Shown here one piece after another: positions 54,570 through 63,967 of a DNA stretch of 64,000 bases. The stretch spans positions 236,694-300,693 of the forward strand of contig CABIZD010000001.1 in NCBI GenBank assembly GCA_902363125.1, given 5' to 3'. Source of the stretch: Coriobacteriaceae bacterium (GTDB lineage Bacteria; Actinomycetota; Coriobacteriia; Coriobacteriales; Coriobacteriaceae). A program made the position numbers and the translations under genes. The notes under the pieces were generated by a model. That model ran no database searches and was not told the DNA's origin. It was given only the letters and a program-made list of their open reading frames with translations. The stretch's first letter is position 1, and each line of letters opens with the position of its first letter.

Positions 54570-57020
54570 CTAACAAAGGGCGATATTACGGTACCAACCC
54601 CAAAGCGGCGTATACGTTGTCCCATAATAATTAACCCAGTCATCAAGCCCACGGACGTTAACGCGACCAATGTTCTCAATTACTTTGCCATCTCCAATAT
54701 AAATTGCAATATGGCCCCAGATGGACCCTGCCCACGTATTGGAGTGAGACGGGACAGCAATAATCATACCAACTTTCAAATTAGCGCGGTTGCTGTCGTG
54801 GCAATAAGCCCAAAACATGTCGCAGGCATCGCCATTTGCATAACCGTAACCCGCCGCGTTAAACACGCGCGATATCCACTCAGAGCAGAGGTTAAATCCA
54901 GGAGAAGGAGTGGAGTAAGCAATGTCGACGAGCCTCCGTTGCGCACCGTTAGCGTCAGCGTAAGGTTGCTCAGAAACAATCGTAGTATCAAAGCGCCATG
55001 AGTCGCCACCACCGTTGCCAAGAACAAGACCGTTATCGCTGTCCATCAAAGCAAAAGAACCGTCAGCAAGCATCGAATAAATTGCGATGCCGCCGCCATC
55101 GGCAAGGCGAAGCAGCCACTTTTGTGCACCAGAACCATTCCAGTCCCATTGCTGAACAGAAGCGCCATTAGATGCGTTAGCGCTCGGCACGTCGAGCGCC
55201 TTCCCAGATACAAAGGCAGTCAGACTGTAGGCACCGTTTCCCAAAGAACGGACAAACCACTTTTGCGCGTTCGTTCCATTAGCGGCATACAGCTGCACTC
55301 GAGCTCCGGCGCTGCTGGATCCGCCGGCAACATCCAGAACACGATTACCGCTCGATTGGTTCACCACAACGTAATAGCCATCGTCAATAAGCGAAGCCGC
55401 AACAAAACGCCATGCCTGAGCTGCCGTAAAATTATTGGCGTACATCTGAATCGCGGTGCCTGCAGTGGTATTGGCGCCGGACAAGTCAATCACAGCGCCC
55501 GAGACTGCATTCACAAGAACAAGACCGCCCATTGGAGACACGCGCAGAATCCAGTGGGAACCTTCCGCTGCCTCCTTAACACTCATCAGCTTGCCGTCGC
55601 TTTGCGAAAGGTACTTACCCGAATTTGCACCCTTGATAAGAACCGACCCATCGTCGCAAACACTAACCGACCATTTCTGTGCCAAAGTGCCGTTACGATT
55701 CCATACCTGCAATTTAGCGTCGTCCGCTTTCGATCCACCAGATACATCGATGAGACGGTTACCATCTACGCGAGAGTGGATCTCGTACATTCCGTCACGC
55801 AAAAATACCATCGGAACCGAAAGCGTCCATTTTTGCGCGAGCGTTCCATTTTGTGAATAGAGCTGCAGCTTAGTTCCGTTGGCAGAATTAGCCCCTGTAA
55901 CATCAAGGGCCAAACCGCTTTTGGCGGAAACAAGAGACACGCTACCGTCGGCATTCATAACGACGCGCCACCATTGAGCAGTCGTACCGTTTTCGGCATA
56001 TTGTTGAACCGCAGTTCCATTAGAAACGCCGCCACCACGACAATCAAGGACCTTACCCGACACCGCAGAGCGAACCGTATAGTATCCCGTCGACTTGTTA
56101 TACGTAAACGTCCAATACTGGGCAAGCGTATCGTTGGAACCGTATAGTTGAACTTGCGCCGAATCACTCAAAGAGCCTCCGGCGACATCGACAACTTGAC
56201 CGCCGTTAAGCATAGAGCCAAGTCGATACAAGCCGTCATCGATAGTCCGAGCGACCTTTACGAGATTCCAAACCTGTGCACTCGTAGCATTCCAGCTATA
56301 AACCTGTGCGTTTCCCCCGTTGGCAACGCTGCCGCCAGAAATATCGAGCACATAGTCGCCAAGGCAGGATTTAATAAAATAGCCGCCATCTTGGCGGGCA
56401 ACAAAGTCCCAAAGCTGCGCATTCGTGTGATTGAGGGCATATTGCTGGACATTCGTACCGTTTGCACCGTTACCGCCGGACACGTCGAGCGCCTTGCCAC
56501 TCGCGACATTTACGAGCAAATAATGCCCATTAAACTTTTCGATTCTCCAGCGCTGGGCAGGCGTGCCGTTTTGACCATACTGCTGGACGTTGGCGCCGTT
56601 GCCGCATGAGCCGCCCGAGACATCCAGGACCCTATTAGAGCCGGAGTTAGAGATCTCATAGACGCCCTCATCGATATCCGCTGCAGGGAGGTCGGAAATC
56701 TGCGGATTCGAAGGCAGAGCAGAAGGCTCGGCAGGAATATCTGAAACTGGATTAGAAACGCCAGCCTCATCATCACCCACGGCAGGGGTCTGGGCATCGT
56801 CAGGAGTGATATCACCAGCATCTCCTGTGGAACCCGAGGAATCCTTTTCAAAAACACCATCGGCTTCAATCAAATCATCTTTAGTAGACACTACCGAAGA
56901 AATTAGGGCCTCATCATTCGGGGTGACAAACTCAATTGAGTAGGCCTGAATGGGAGAGCACAAGGCAGCAACCGCGAAGCATGCGGGAATAAAAGGCACG
57001 AACAGGACTGATTTTTTCAT
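54570..57020 (-). CDS. Secreted ricin-repeat protein with NlpC/P60-like peptidase
   Basis: An 816-residue protein. The N-terminal signal peptide is KKSVLFVPFIPACFAVAALC. A Ser/Asp/Pro-rich linker runs to about 115, then come about 11 ricin-type units with AQKW or AQRW. The C-terminal ~130 residues are an NlpC/P60- or CHAP-type peptidase: catalytic Cys in GFNLCSEWISRVF and His in WGHIAIYIGDGKVIEN. It should cut wall stem peptides. ATG at 57020 with GAGG ten nt upstream. It lies 30 nt after the 57051 gene and 21 nt before the GH25 gene, so an operon is likely. Confidence 0.9.
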   Translation of the reverse strand: MKKSVLFVPFIPACFAVAALCSPIQAYSIEFVTPNDEALISSVVSTKDDLIEADGVFEKDSSGSTGDAGDITPDDAQTPAVGDDEAGVSNPVSDIPAEPSALPSNPQISDLPAADIDEGVYEISNSGSNRVLDVSGGSCGNGANVQQYGQNGTPAQRWRIEKFNGHYLLVNVASGKALDVSGGNGANGTNVQQYALNHTNAQLWDFVARQDGGYFIKSCLGDYVLDISGGSVANGGNAQVYSWNATSAQVWNLVKVARTIDDGLYRLGSMLNGGQVVDVAGGSLSDSAQVQLYGSNDTLAQYWTFTYNKSTGYYTVRSAVSGKVLDCRGGGVSNGTAVQQYAENGTTAQWWRVVMNADGSVSLVSAKSGLALDVTGANSANGTKLQLYSQNGTLAQKWTLSVPMVFLRDGMYEIHSRVDGNRLIDVSGGSKADDAKLQVWNRNGTLAQKWSVSVCDDGSVLIKGANSGKYLSQSDGKLMSVKEAAEGSHWILRVSPMGGLVLVNAVSGAVIDLSGANTTAGTAIQMYANNFTAAQAWRFVAASLIDDGYYVVVNQSSGNRVLDVAGGSSSAGARVQLYAANGTNAQKWFVRSLGNGAYSLTAFVSGKALDVPSANASNGASVQQWDWNGSGAQKWLLRLADGGGIAIYSMLADGSFALMDSDNGLVLGNGGGDSWRFDTTIVSEQPYADANGAQRRLVDIAYSTPSPGFNLCSEWISRVFNAAGYGYANGDACDMFWAYCHDSNRANLKVGMIIAVPSHSNTWAGSIWGHIAIYIGDGKVIENIGRVNVRGLDDWVNYYGTTYTPLWGWYRNIALC

Positions 57021-57050
57021 CTCAAATGAGCCTCGATTAACGGAATAGGA

Positions 57051-60000
57051 TTAAACAAATGGACGAGCGGCACCTATAGGATTCCCGCGCTCGTAGACGC
57101 CATGAATACCGACGCCCTGATTAGGCCAAGAGTCAATCATGCGCCCACCGCCCAAATAGATGGCAATATGACCGCGGTAGTAGATGACGTCGCCGCGCTG
57201 CATGCCGCCAACGCTCACCGGCATAAACGTACCGTTGTTATACCAATTCATAGAATTGTAGGTTTGCCACGCAAGCCAACGATGGTTGTAGGGGTTATAG
57301 ATTCCCATGTCCATACCCGTAGCATAGAGGCATTGCAATACAAAGCCCGAACAATCGACGGCACCGCCAGGGGCTGTAGAATACGGCTCGATATAGCGCG
57401 TACCAACATACTCATAGGCACGCTGGATAAAGGCATTAACGCAATCATCTCGCGTGGCGTCAATTGCAATGCGAGACGGCGTCACATAGGTAAATTCACC
57501 TGTGCAATAGCTCGGAAGCCTAACCGTTAGACTACTAACCTGCGGATAGCTCGCAGGATTCTGATAACCAATTTTCGCAGGACGCTCTGCAGAAATAGCG
57601 CGCCAGCCCTGAGCGCTGGACCCGTTATAAGACCACAGTTGGATATTGGACCCATTCGCAGTAGCCGCACCGCTTACATCAAGAACTTTATTGCCGCAGG
57701 CAGAGGTAATCTTGATTCCACTCTCCCCCATTTCGAAGCGCCACTTTTGCGCATTCGACCCATTCCACTGCCACTGCTGAACATTAGTGCCATCCGCATT
57801 GGAACAGTTGAGAACATCAAGAGGGTAAGCAGAGCAGCAAGCCGTAAGCGAGTACCAGCCGCCGCCAACGCTACGGACCCACACACGCTGGCTTAACGTA
57901 CCGTTAGAAGCATATATTTGAACGTTTGCGCCATTCGAGCGAGACCCACCAGCCACATCAAGTCGTTGCCCAGTCGCATGCATGGGGGCGAACTCATAGA
58001 ATCCATCAGAAATCAGGGAGACGGATGCGATTGCCCACCCTTGTGCCGCAGAGCTATTCTCGTCAGTGCAAACAATGGAGTTGCCAGATCCCGGAGCAGT
58101 CAAGACCTTGCCAGTCTTTTTGTTCTTTAACTCGATACCTTTACCAAAGCAGACACCAAGCGACCATTTAGCCCCATCAGAATCCTTGTCCGAAATCTGA
58201 ATAACAGCGCCGTCAGATTCACGCGCCGAGAGATACTTGGCAGAATTGACACACTGAAACGAGTAGTATCCCTGACCGTCGGCACGAGCCCAGAACTTCT
58301 GAGCCAAAGTCCCGTTCCCCGCATAAACCTGTAGCGGGGCGCCCTCTGCATAAGAGCCGCCAGAGACATCAACGTTTTTACCTGCCGAGTCCGAATAAAT
58401 TGAGTAGCAGCCCTCGTTGAGCGTCACGGTAAATGATTCAAAGGTCCATTGCTGCGAAGCGCTACCGTTTTCAACAGCAGTCGTTACGGAGCCGTCGGGC
58501 TTTCGCTCCAGTACCAAATTACTCGCAACGGATCGGATTAAATAAGTATCCCCGTCAGACTCGATACGCCACTGCTGATTTGAGCCAAGCCCGGGGAAAT
58601 CCCACTGTTGAACTTTTGCGCCAGGAATAATATCGCCGCCATCAAGATCAAGTCCCTTACCGGTCCTCGCAGGGCGAATCGAATAAAAACCTGTAGCAGG
58701 GTCATATGAAAGCTTGAAGCACTGCGCTAGCGTGCCATTTGCAGAATACGTTTGAACGCGAGCACCATTAGAGGTGGAGCCCCCTGCCACGTCAAGGCAT
58801 TTTAAAGGATCCGAAACGGAATTAATCTGGTACATGCCATCCGCAACCGTTTGGGCGCCCGCCTCAACATGAGGATTTGCGTTGATGGCAATAAAGCGCT
58901 GCGCTACAGAACCATTTGCCGACCAAATCTGAACATTGGCACCGTTAGAGACGCTACCGCCGCTTACGTCTAAAACAAGATTGCGTCCAAGACCAGAATA
59001 GAATACAAACGATCCATTTGCCTGTTTAACAGGAATCCAGCGCTGCGCGGCGGTGCCATTCGCACCGTATTGTTGAACGTTAGCACCAGCTTTTTTGCTG
59101 CCGCCGGAAACATCAAGGGCCATAGAGGTCCCCGCATGAGCGATCGTTACATAACCAGTAGGTTGCCCATCCAAGCCAAGAATATTTTTGATAACCCAAC
59201 GTTGGGCGTCAGTGTTATTAGAAGCACAGATTTGGATATTGGCACCGTTTGCCGCAGAGCCGCCAGAGACGTCAACGACACTTCGCGGTGATGGCTCCAT
59301 GCAGAGAGCATAGGTGCCGTCTTCGACCTGTAGCCCCTGCGCAGCGGCGAATGCATCGACATCCGCTTGCGTCCAGGTAAAACTGTTGGTCTGGGTCAAA
59401 GTCCAGGTGACGGCTTCAGTCGAGGTAACGGCAACGCCGCTTTCAAATGAAAGGTATAACCCATTAGCGGCGTTTTTGATGGTAAAGCCTTCACCGGAAG
59501 GCTCGAGGACCCAAAAGCGATTCTTCGTATAGGAGCCAGCATCATCAAGGGATCCATAGAGATGGACAGCGCCGCTGGGTACGACACTACCGTAATCGGC
59601 GTCTATCAACTTGCCCGAAACAAGCGAAGCGATCGTGTAATAACCGGATGCGCTGTCATATGTAAGACGGAAAGCCTGCGCCACGGTGTCGTTCTTCTTA
59701 TATAGCTGAAGATCGGCACCGGATTCAGCAGAAGCGCCCTTTACGTCGAGTGCCAAACCGGCAGATTCAAAACAATAAACACCGTCGGTAATCTTCTGGC
59801 CCATGGAGTCAACGACAGGATTGGAATCGAGCGGAAAAAACAGCTGCGCGGCAGTTTGGTTGGCCTTATACAACTGGACATTAGCTCCATTAGCAGAGCT
59901 ACCGCCCGCGATATCAAGCACATACTCAACGTTGAGGGCGGAATGTATCGTCAAGCCCCCATCGGCGCCCTTAACGGCAACCCACTTTTGCGCACGCGTA

Positions 60001-60521
60001 CCGTTAGCCACATACTGCTGAACATTACGACCCGATTCGGCTATACCGCCAGAAACATCAAGCACCAAACCAGAACCGGTGTTTTCGAAAGTTAAAAACC
60101 CGTTCTCGTCCTCATGTACCAAACAACACTGAGCTTTAGTCATATTCGAATCGTACATCTGAACATTGGCGCCATTTGAGGAAGAACCGCCCGCAACATC
60201 CCACACCCTGCGCGATGCATTACTGCATGCAAAAACATAGGTCGCACCGTCAGAAAGTGTCCCTTTGTTTTTAACGGCTAAGTCCTCAATGCTCCCAGCA
60301 TCTTGAGATGCCGTATCAGTCGATTCGGCAGTAGGCGCCGACGAGTCTTCAGATTGCCCCTCGTTAGACAAGGCGGACAAACCGTCCGGAGCGAAGCCGC
60401 CATCGTCACCATTAGTAGCATCAGAATCGATAACCCGGTTAACATCGCAACCGTTCGTGGACGCCTCATCCGCAAATAACGGAGACACGCCAACGGAGGA
60501 AAGACGATATGAGAAAGCCAT
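57051..60521 (-). CDS. Ricin-repeat protein with NlpC/P60 peptidase, signal peptide lost at IS border
   Basis: A 1156-residue frame. About 18 ricin-type units fill residues ~75-1000. The C-terminus is an NlpC/P60 endopeptidase: PGGAVDCSGFVLQCLYATG (Cys) and RGHIAIYLGGGRMIDS (His). The N-terminus MAFSYRLSSVGVSPLFADEAS keeps only the end of a signal peptide (…SPLFA|DEAS); the charged and hydrophobic start is missing, and the DNA upstream is IS110-type sequence. The gene therefore looks truncated at the 5' end by an IS insertion, and the protein would not be exported. A fortuitous ATG at 60521 is all that remains. Confidence 0.82.
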   Translation of the reverse strand: MAFSYRLSSVGVSPLFADEASTNGCDVNRVIDSDATNGDDGGFAPDGLSALSNEGQSEDSSAPTAESTDTASQDAGSIEDLAVKNKGTLSDGATYVFACSNASRRVWDVAGGSSSNGANVQMYDSNMTKAQCCLVHEDENGFLTFENTGSGLVLDVSGGIAESGRNVQQYVANGTRAQKWVAVKGADGGLTIHSALNVEYVLDIAGGSSANGANVQLYKANQTAAQLFFPLDSNPVVDSMGQKITDGVYCFESAGLALDVKGASAESGADLQLYKKNDTVAQAFRLTYDSASGYYTIASLVSGKLIDADYGSVVPSGAVHLYGSLDDAGSYTKNRFWVLEPSGEGFTIKNAANGLYLSFESGVAVTSTEAVTWTLTQTNSFTWTQADVDAFAAAQGLQVEDGTYALCMEPSPRSVVDVSGGSAANGANIQICASNNTDAQRWVIKNILGLDGQPTGYVTIAHAGTSMALDVSGGSKKAGANVQQYGANGTAAQRWIPVKQANGSFVFYSGLGRNLVLDVSGGSVSNGANVQIWSANGSVAQRFIAINANPHVEAGAQTVADGMYQINSVSDPLKCLDVAGGSTSNGARVQTYSANGTLAQCFKLSYDPATGFYSIRPARTGKGLDLDGGDIIPGAKVQQWDFPGLGSNQQWRIESDGDTYLIRSVASNLVLERKPDGSVTTAVENGSASQQWTFESFTVTLNEGCYSIYSDSAGKNVDVSGGSYAEGAPLQVYAGNGTLAQKFWARADGQGYYSFQCVNSAKYLSARESDGAVIQISDKDSDGAKWSLGVCFGKGIELKNKKTGKVLTAPGSGNSIVCTDENSSAAQGWAIASVSLISDGFYEFAPMHATGQRLDVAGGSRSNGANVQIYASNGTLSQRVWVRSVGGGWYSLTACCSAYPLDVLNCSNADGTNVQQWQWNGSNAQKWRFEMGESGIKITSACGNKVLDVSGAATANGSNIQLWSYNGSSAQGWRAISAERPAKIGYQNPASYPQVSSLTVRLPSYCTGEFTYVTPSRIAIDATRDDCVNAFIQRAYEYVGTRYIEPYSTAPGGAVDCSGFVLQCLYATGMDMGIYNPYNHRWLAWQTYNSMNWYNNGTFMPVSVGGMQRGDVIYYRGHIAIYLGGGRMIDSWPNQGVGIHGVYERGNPIGAARPFV

Positions 60522-60637
60522 TGGGGGCCGCCTCCCCCGCGGCGCAGCTTCTTTCCGCGGGCTCGGGGTGCCACAATGGGCTTTGAGTATCGGCCCGTGC
60601 GGTAGCCCTTACCGCACCTGCGGGGAGGAGGCTTCCC

Positions 60638-60842
60638 ATGCCCCATGTTACCTCCATCGGCCTGGACGTCCACGCGCGATCGGTCGCCGCCGCGGCGTTC
60701 AACCCCTTCACCGGCGAGGTGGTGCGCCGCAGCTTCGGCACCGACGCCTCCGAGATCGCGGAGTGGGCCCTCGGCTTCGAGGACCCGAGGGCGTGCTACG
60801 AGAGCGGCCCCACCGGCTTCCACATGGCGCGCGAGCTGCGCG
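60638..60842 (+). pseudogene. IS110-family transposase, N-terminal part
   Basis: The frame reads SIGLDVHARSVAAAAFNPF, the first Asp of the DEDD catalytic domain, and ACYESGPTGFHMARELRA with the second acidic residue. At 60842 it switches to IstB sequence in another frame. ATG at 60638 has GGGGAGGAGG upstream. Not functional as it stands. Confidence 0.8.
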
Positions 60843-61223
60843 CTGGCGTGCGAGAGGAGGCTCGAGGCGCGCTTCTTCACGGCGTCCTCGCTCGTGATGC
60901 GCCTGAGGCGCGCCCGCGACGACGGGAGGCTCGACCGGGAGGCCGCGCTCATCGGCAAGGCCCGCCTGCTCGTCATCGACGAGCTCGGGTTCCTCCCGCT
61001 CGACGCGGACGGGGCGAGGCTGCTCTTCCAGGTCTTCGCCGACGCATACGAGAGACAGTCGGTGGTGATCACCACGAATCTGGAGTTCAGCAGGTGGGGG
61101 TCGGTGTTCGGGGACGACCAGATGGCCGCCGCCGTGATCGACCGCATCGTCCACCACGGGAGGCTCGTCCAGTTCCGCGGCGAGTCCTACCGCGTCCGCC
61201 ATGCCCTCATGCAGGAGGGCTAG
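60843..61223 (+). pseudogene. IS21 helper ATPase IstB, C-terminal part
   Basis: The frame reads LVIDELGFLPLDADGARLLFQVF (Walker B and downstream), VVITTNLEFSRWGSVFGDD and AAAVIDRIVHHGRLVQF, all typical of IstB. The Walker A half and the IstA transposase are missing. Stops at TAG 61221-61223, followed by an IS21-like end. Confidence 0.85.
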
Positions 61224-61312
61224 CCGCTCAAAAAGCGTGCGCGCTTCCGATGCTCAGGCTGCTCAATTTCCGATGCTCTTTTTGCTCAAATCCTCTTGAC
61301 GAAACACACCGC

Positions 61313-61669
61313 TCGGCGCCGGCCTTCGCGAGCTGGTGCGGGCTGACCCCGTCGGAGCACTCGAGCGGCGAGTCCGAGCGGCGCGGCGGGATAACCAAGG
61401 CCGGCAACGCGCTCGCGCGCACGGCGCTCATAGAGTCCGCACGGCACTACTCCACGTGCTCCCCGAGGCCCAAGGCCCCAGCCCCCGGCACCGACGTGCC
61501 CCCGGCGATACGCTCTAGGGCGGACGACTGCACCGCCAGGCTCCACCGCCGCCGCGAGGCGCTGGCCGCGGCGGGCAAGAGCGCGTGCAAGGCCAACGCC
61601 GCCGTGGCGCGCGAGCTCGCCTGCTGGGTCTGGGAGATCGGGTGCAGGTCCGAGGGGACCGTCCTCTAG
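61313..61669 (+). pseudogene. IS110-family transposase, C-terminal part
   Basis: The frame reads AFASWCGLTPSEHSSGESER and GGITKAGNALARTALIESA, the Tnp_IS116/IS110/IS902 domain with its conserved Ser region, and ends in the typical VARELACWVWEIG tail. It is in the same frame as the N-terminal part, as expected if one gene was interrupted; the middle ~150 codons are missing. Confidence 0.8.
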
Positions 61670-61943
61670 CAGCCGGCGACAACCGACTCCCGCCGGGAGG
61701 GCCCGCGCCTCGACGCATCGCCGGCGCGAGTTCACGACCTTTTTGATGGGCAGCCCCGGGGCCGCGCCCGACAAAAGACTGGATTCGTACGATAGCGCCG
61801 GACGGAGAATCGAAATGCGGTGGGGTGCGCGGACATACCGGGCTGACCGCCGGAAGCGCACCCGCAAGAGCCCGCGGATATTAGCTTGCCAGGCAAGCGT
61901 CGACTAAGCCATGCAGCGTGCGCGGGCTCTCCCGACGGGAAAC

Positions 61944-61969
61944 GAAAAAGCCCGGTTTCAAACCGGGCT
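61944..61969 (-). terminator. Terminator after the small membrane peptide
   Basis: AGCCCGGTT (61949-61957) pairs perfectly with AACCGGGCT (61961-61969) around TCA; TTTTTCG follows on the minus strand. It is 32 nt past the stop codon of the 25-codon frame. Confidence 0.8.
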
Positions 61970-62000
61970 CGAACGAACATGCCTATTGACAATGGCTTTC

Positions 62001-62078
62001 TCATATTATTAAAAGACCCGCAGCCAAAGCCACTACCGAAATAGCAGCAAGGCCACAGGCTTTACGACTGCAGCTCAT
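62001..62078 (-). CDS. Candidate 25-residue membrane peptide
   Basis: A short frame too small for ordinary gene finders. It begins MSCSRKACG (two Cys, basic) and continues with an unbroken hydrophobic helix AAISVVALAAGLLII to TGA. GGGGG lies six nt before the ATG, a -35/-10 pair is at 62109-62137, and a strong terminator follows at 61944-61969, so this is a complete monocistronic unit. It may be a membrane peptide, a toxin of a type I system, or a lipoprotein-like signal. No homologue is known to me. Confidence 0.5.
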   Translation of the reverse strand: MSCSRKACGLAAISVVALAAGLLII

Positions 62079-62108
62079 ATCAAACCCCCGATTCAAATTA
62101 ACACTGAA

Positions 62109-62137
62109 TCTATAATAGCTGATACAAGCCATGACAA
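62109..62137 (-). promoter_or_regulatory. Promoter of the small membrane peptide
   Basis: On the minus strand TTGTCA (62132-62137), a 17-nt spacer and TATAGA (62109-62114). It lies between the stop of the C39 gene and the 25-codon frame. Confidence 0.55.
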
Positions 62138-62149
62138 CGTAGCGATTGG

Positions 62150-63967
62150 CTACTTAATAACAACCGCTTGTGCGCCTCGTTGCTGGTAGACCCAGGCAAT
62201 CCAATCTCGATCGTAGCTGGTATAGCCATCAATGGTATCTGAGATCATAACTTTATTTGTTTGGGGGTCATAGCCCTTCAAAACCACCGTATGTGAGTTA
62301 ACGCAGGCAAAATAACCTCCCTGTCGGGCATAAATGTTACCCACGTTGCCCTGATGGACTGTGGTCCAAATAATGACCGGGTAGCCATCGTCCAAGTATT
62401 TACAAAGGTCATACAAAGATGTTCCCGAAACGTCGTACGAACGCAAGCCACTCCCCCGGCTCGCTAAGAAATTATTAGCGGCCTTATTGAGTCCAGGAGC
62501 ACAGATCTCGTTACCGTTGGAATAGCTATGAGGATCGCCCCAGAAGCACCAAACAAAATCCCAAGAGCTACGAGGGATCCAGCGATCAGCCATCTCGCAA
62601 GGTCCAACACCAAAACCGTAGTAATTTAGAACGTTGGTCAGGGCAGCCGATTCGCAACCATTGGGCAGTCCGACGGAGTACTGATTATAAACGGGGACAG
62701 CCAGATCTACCGCCTCGGGCGCATAACTTGTCTGAACAAAAGTGAACCCCTGGGCACCAGAATTGTTGGAGTTATAAATCTGAATATTGGCACCGTCGCC
62801 AAAAGCTCCCCCGCTCACGTCCAAAACAAGGGTCTCGTTGAGTACGGAGCGGATGACGAAAGAGCCCCCACCCACGTAGTCAACGCGCCAACGTTGCGCA
62901 GAACTTCCATTTCCCTGCCATTGCTGAACGTTGGTACCCGAAACGCCCTGGGCATTAAGCACATCAAGGTACTTCTTGCTTCGACAGTTCTGAATCGAAA
63001 CAGTTCCGTCAGAATTGGCGCTAACGTTCCATTTTTGAGCGCCAGAACCGTTGGAAGACCAAAGCTGTACATTGGCGCCATTGGAACGCGATCCGCCCGC
63101 CACATCCAACGCTTTAGAACGATCAGAGGCGACGACAATGGTATAAGTGCCCGAATCAACTAACAAGCAGGTAGACAATTTAAAAGACTGCGCTGCGGTA
63201 CCATTAGAAGCATACATCCCAATATTAGTTCCATTGCTTGTTAAGCCCCCTGCAGCATCAAGCACCTTTCCCGTTGCCACGTTGGTAAGGACAGCACAGC
63301 CGTTATTAATCCGAGCGGTCCATAACTGAAAATCATCATTGGTTTGAGAACGAACGCAAACGTTATCGTCCTCATCCGCCGTTAAAACCTTGCCAGATAC
63401 CAGGCTCTCAATGGTATAGGTGTTATCCCGTTCGGTAACCTTTGTGATTTTCCACTTCTGAGCAAGCGACTTGTTGCTTCCATAAAGTTGCACGTTGGCA
63501 CCGTCAGCAGCAGAGCCGCCTGCAACATCAAGAACCGCAGAAGAAGAGGCGGAATTCGAAATGGTAAAGAAACCCTCGGGCAAAAGCGAGGTCACTTTTG
63601 TGAACGCCAAACTTTGCGAGCCGGAATCAGTCGGGGAATCTCCGAATACGTTAGAGCTTCCAACGGTCAACACCAATCCGGTCGCTTTATTGGTCGCTGT
63701 ATACGAACCATCATCATTGCGCACAATGGAAAACAATTGATTTGCATTATTGCTGCCGATATTCCATTGATGGACATTGGTTCCAGGGCACAAATTGCCG
63801 CCATCAACATCAAGCGCTTTGCCAGACTGGGCACTCACAATCCGGTAGTATCCGCCCTCATATACAAACTTAAAGTCCTGCGCAAAGGTAGTGCGCACAG
63901 ATGTGGTGTAAGAGCCGGCGGGGAGCGGGGGCTTGCGCCCGCGACCCGGGGCAGATGGGAGGGACAT
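62150..63967 (-). CDS. Ricin-repeat protein with C39-like peptidase, 5' end disturbed
   Basis: A 605-residue frame. Residues ~30-420 hold about eight ricin-type units. From about 425 it is a Peptidase_C39_2-type domain: VPVYNQYSVGLPNGCESAAL with the catalytic Cys, HTVVLKGYDPQTNKVMISD with the catalytic His and Asp. The first ~27 residues (SLPSAPGRGRKPPLPAG…) are Pro/Arg-rich and unlike a signal peptide, and the first repeat begins in its middle, so the true 5' end seems replaced by foreign sequence. A protein from this frame would not be secreted. Last of the hydrolase set in the window. Confidence 0.8.
   Translation of the reverse strand: MSLPSAPGRGRKPPLPAGSYTTSVRTTFAQDFKFVYEGGYYRIVSAQSGKALDVDGGNLCPGTNVHQWNIGSNNANQLFSIVRNDDGSYTATNKATGLVLTVGSSNVFGDSPTDSGSQSLAFTKVTSLLPEGFFTISNSASSSAVLDVAGGSAADGANVQLYGSNKSLAQKWKITKVTERDNTYTIESLVSGKVLTADEDDNVCVRSQTNDDFQLWTARINNGCAVLTNVATGKVLDAAGGLTSNGTNIGMYASNGTAAQSFKLSTCLLVDSGTYTIVVASDRSKALDVAGGSRSNGANVQLWSSNGSGAQKWNVSANSDGTVSIQNCRSKKYLDVLNAQGVSGTNVQQWQGNGSSAQRWRVDYVGGGSFVIRSVLNETLVLDVSGGAFGDGANIQIYNSNNSGAQGFTFVQTSYAPEAVDLAVPVYNQYSVGLPNGCESAALTNVLNYYGFGVGPCEMADRWIPRSSWDFVWCFWGDPHSYSNGNEICAPGLNKAANNFLASRGSGLRSYDVSGTSLYDLCKYLDDGYPVIIWTTVHQGNVGNIYARQGGYFACVNSHTVVLKGYDPQTNKVMISDTIDGYTSYDRDWIAWVYQQRGAQAVVIK

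Larger units (their letters stand above)
60516..61943 (+). mobile_element. Nested IS remnant: IS110-family element interrupted by an IS21-family remnant
   Basis: The 5' end (60516-60637) is GC-rich DNA with an 8-bp hairpin (60597-60604/60610-60617). Then come an IS110 transposase N-terminus (60638-60842), an IstB C-terminus (60843-61223), an IS21-type end with two similar TTCCGATGCTC stretches (61240-61290), an IS110 transposase C-terminus (61313-61669) and ~270 nt of IS110-type 3' flank. A 10-bp inverted repeat AGAGCCCGCG/CGCGGGCTCT (61867-61876 and 61921-61930) lies near the right end. Borders are approximate. Confidence 0.75.

Noticed and set aside
50943..63900. CRISPR-like regular repeats
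   Set aside because: The regular spacing is ~135 nt, in frame, and encodes ricin-type protein units; no short identical repeats with unique spacers are present.
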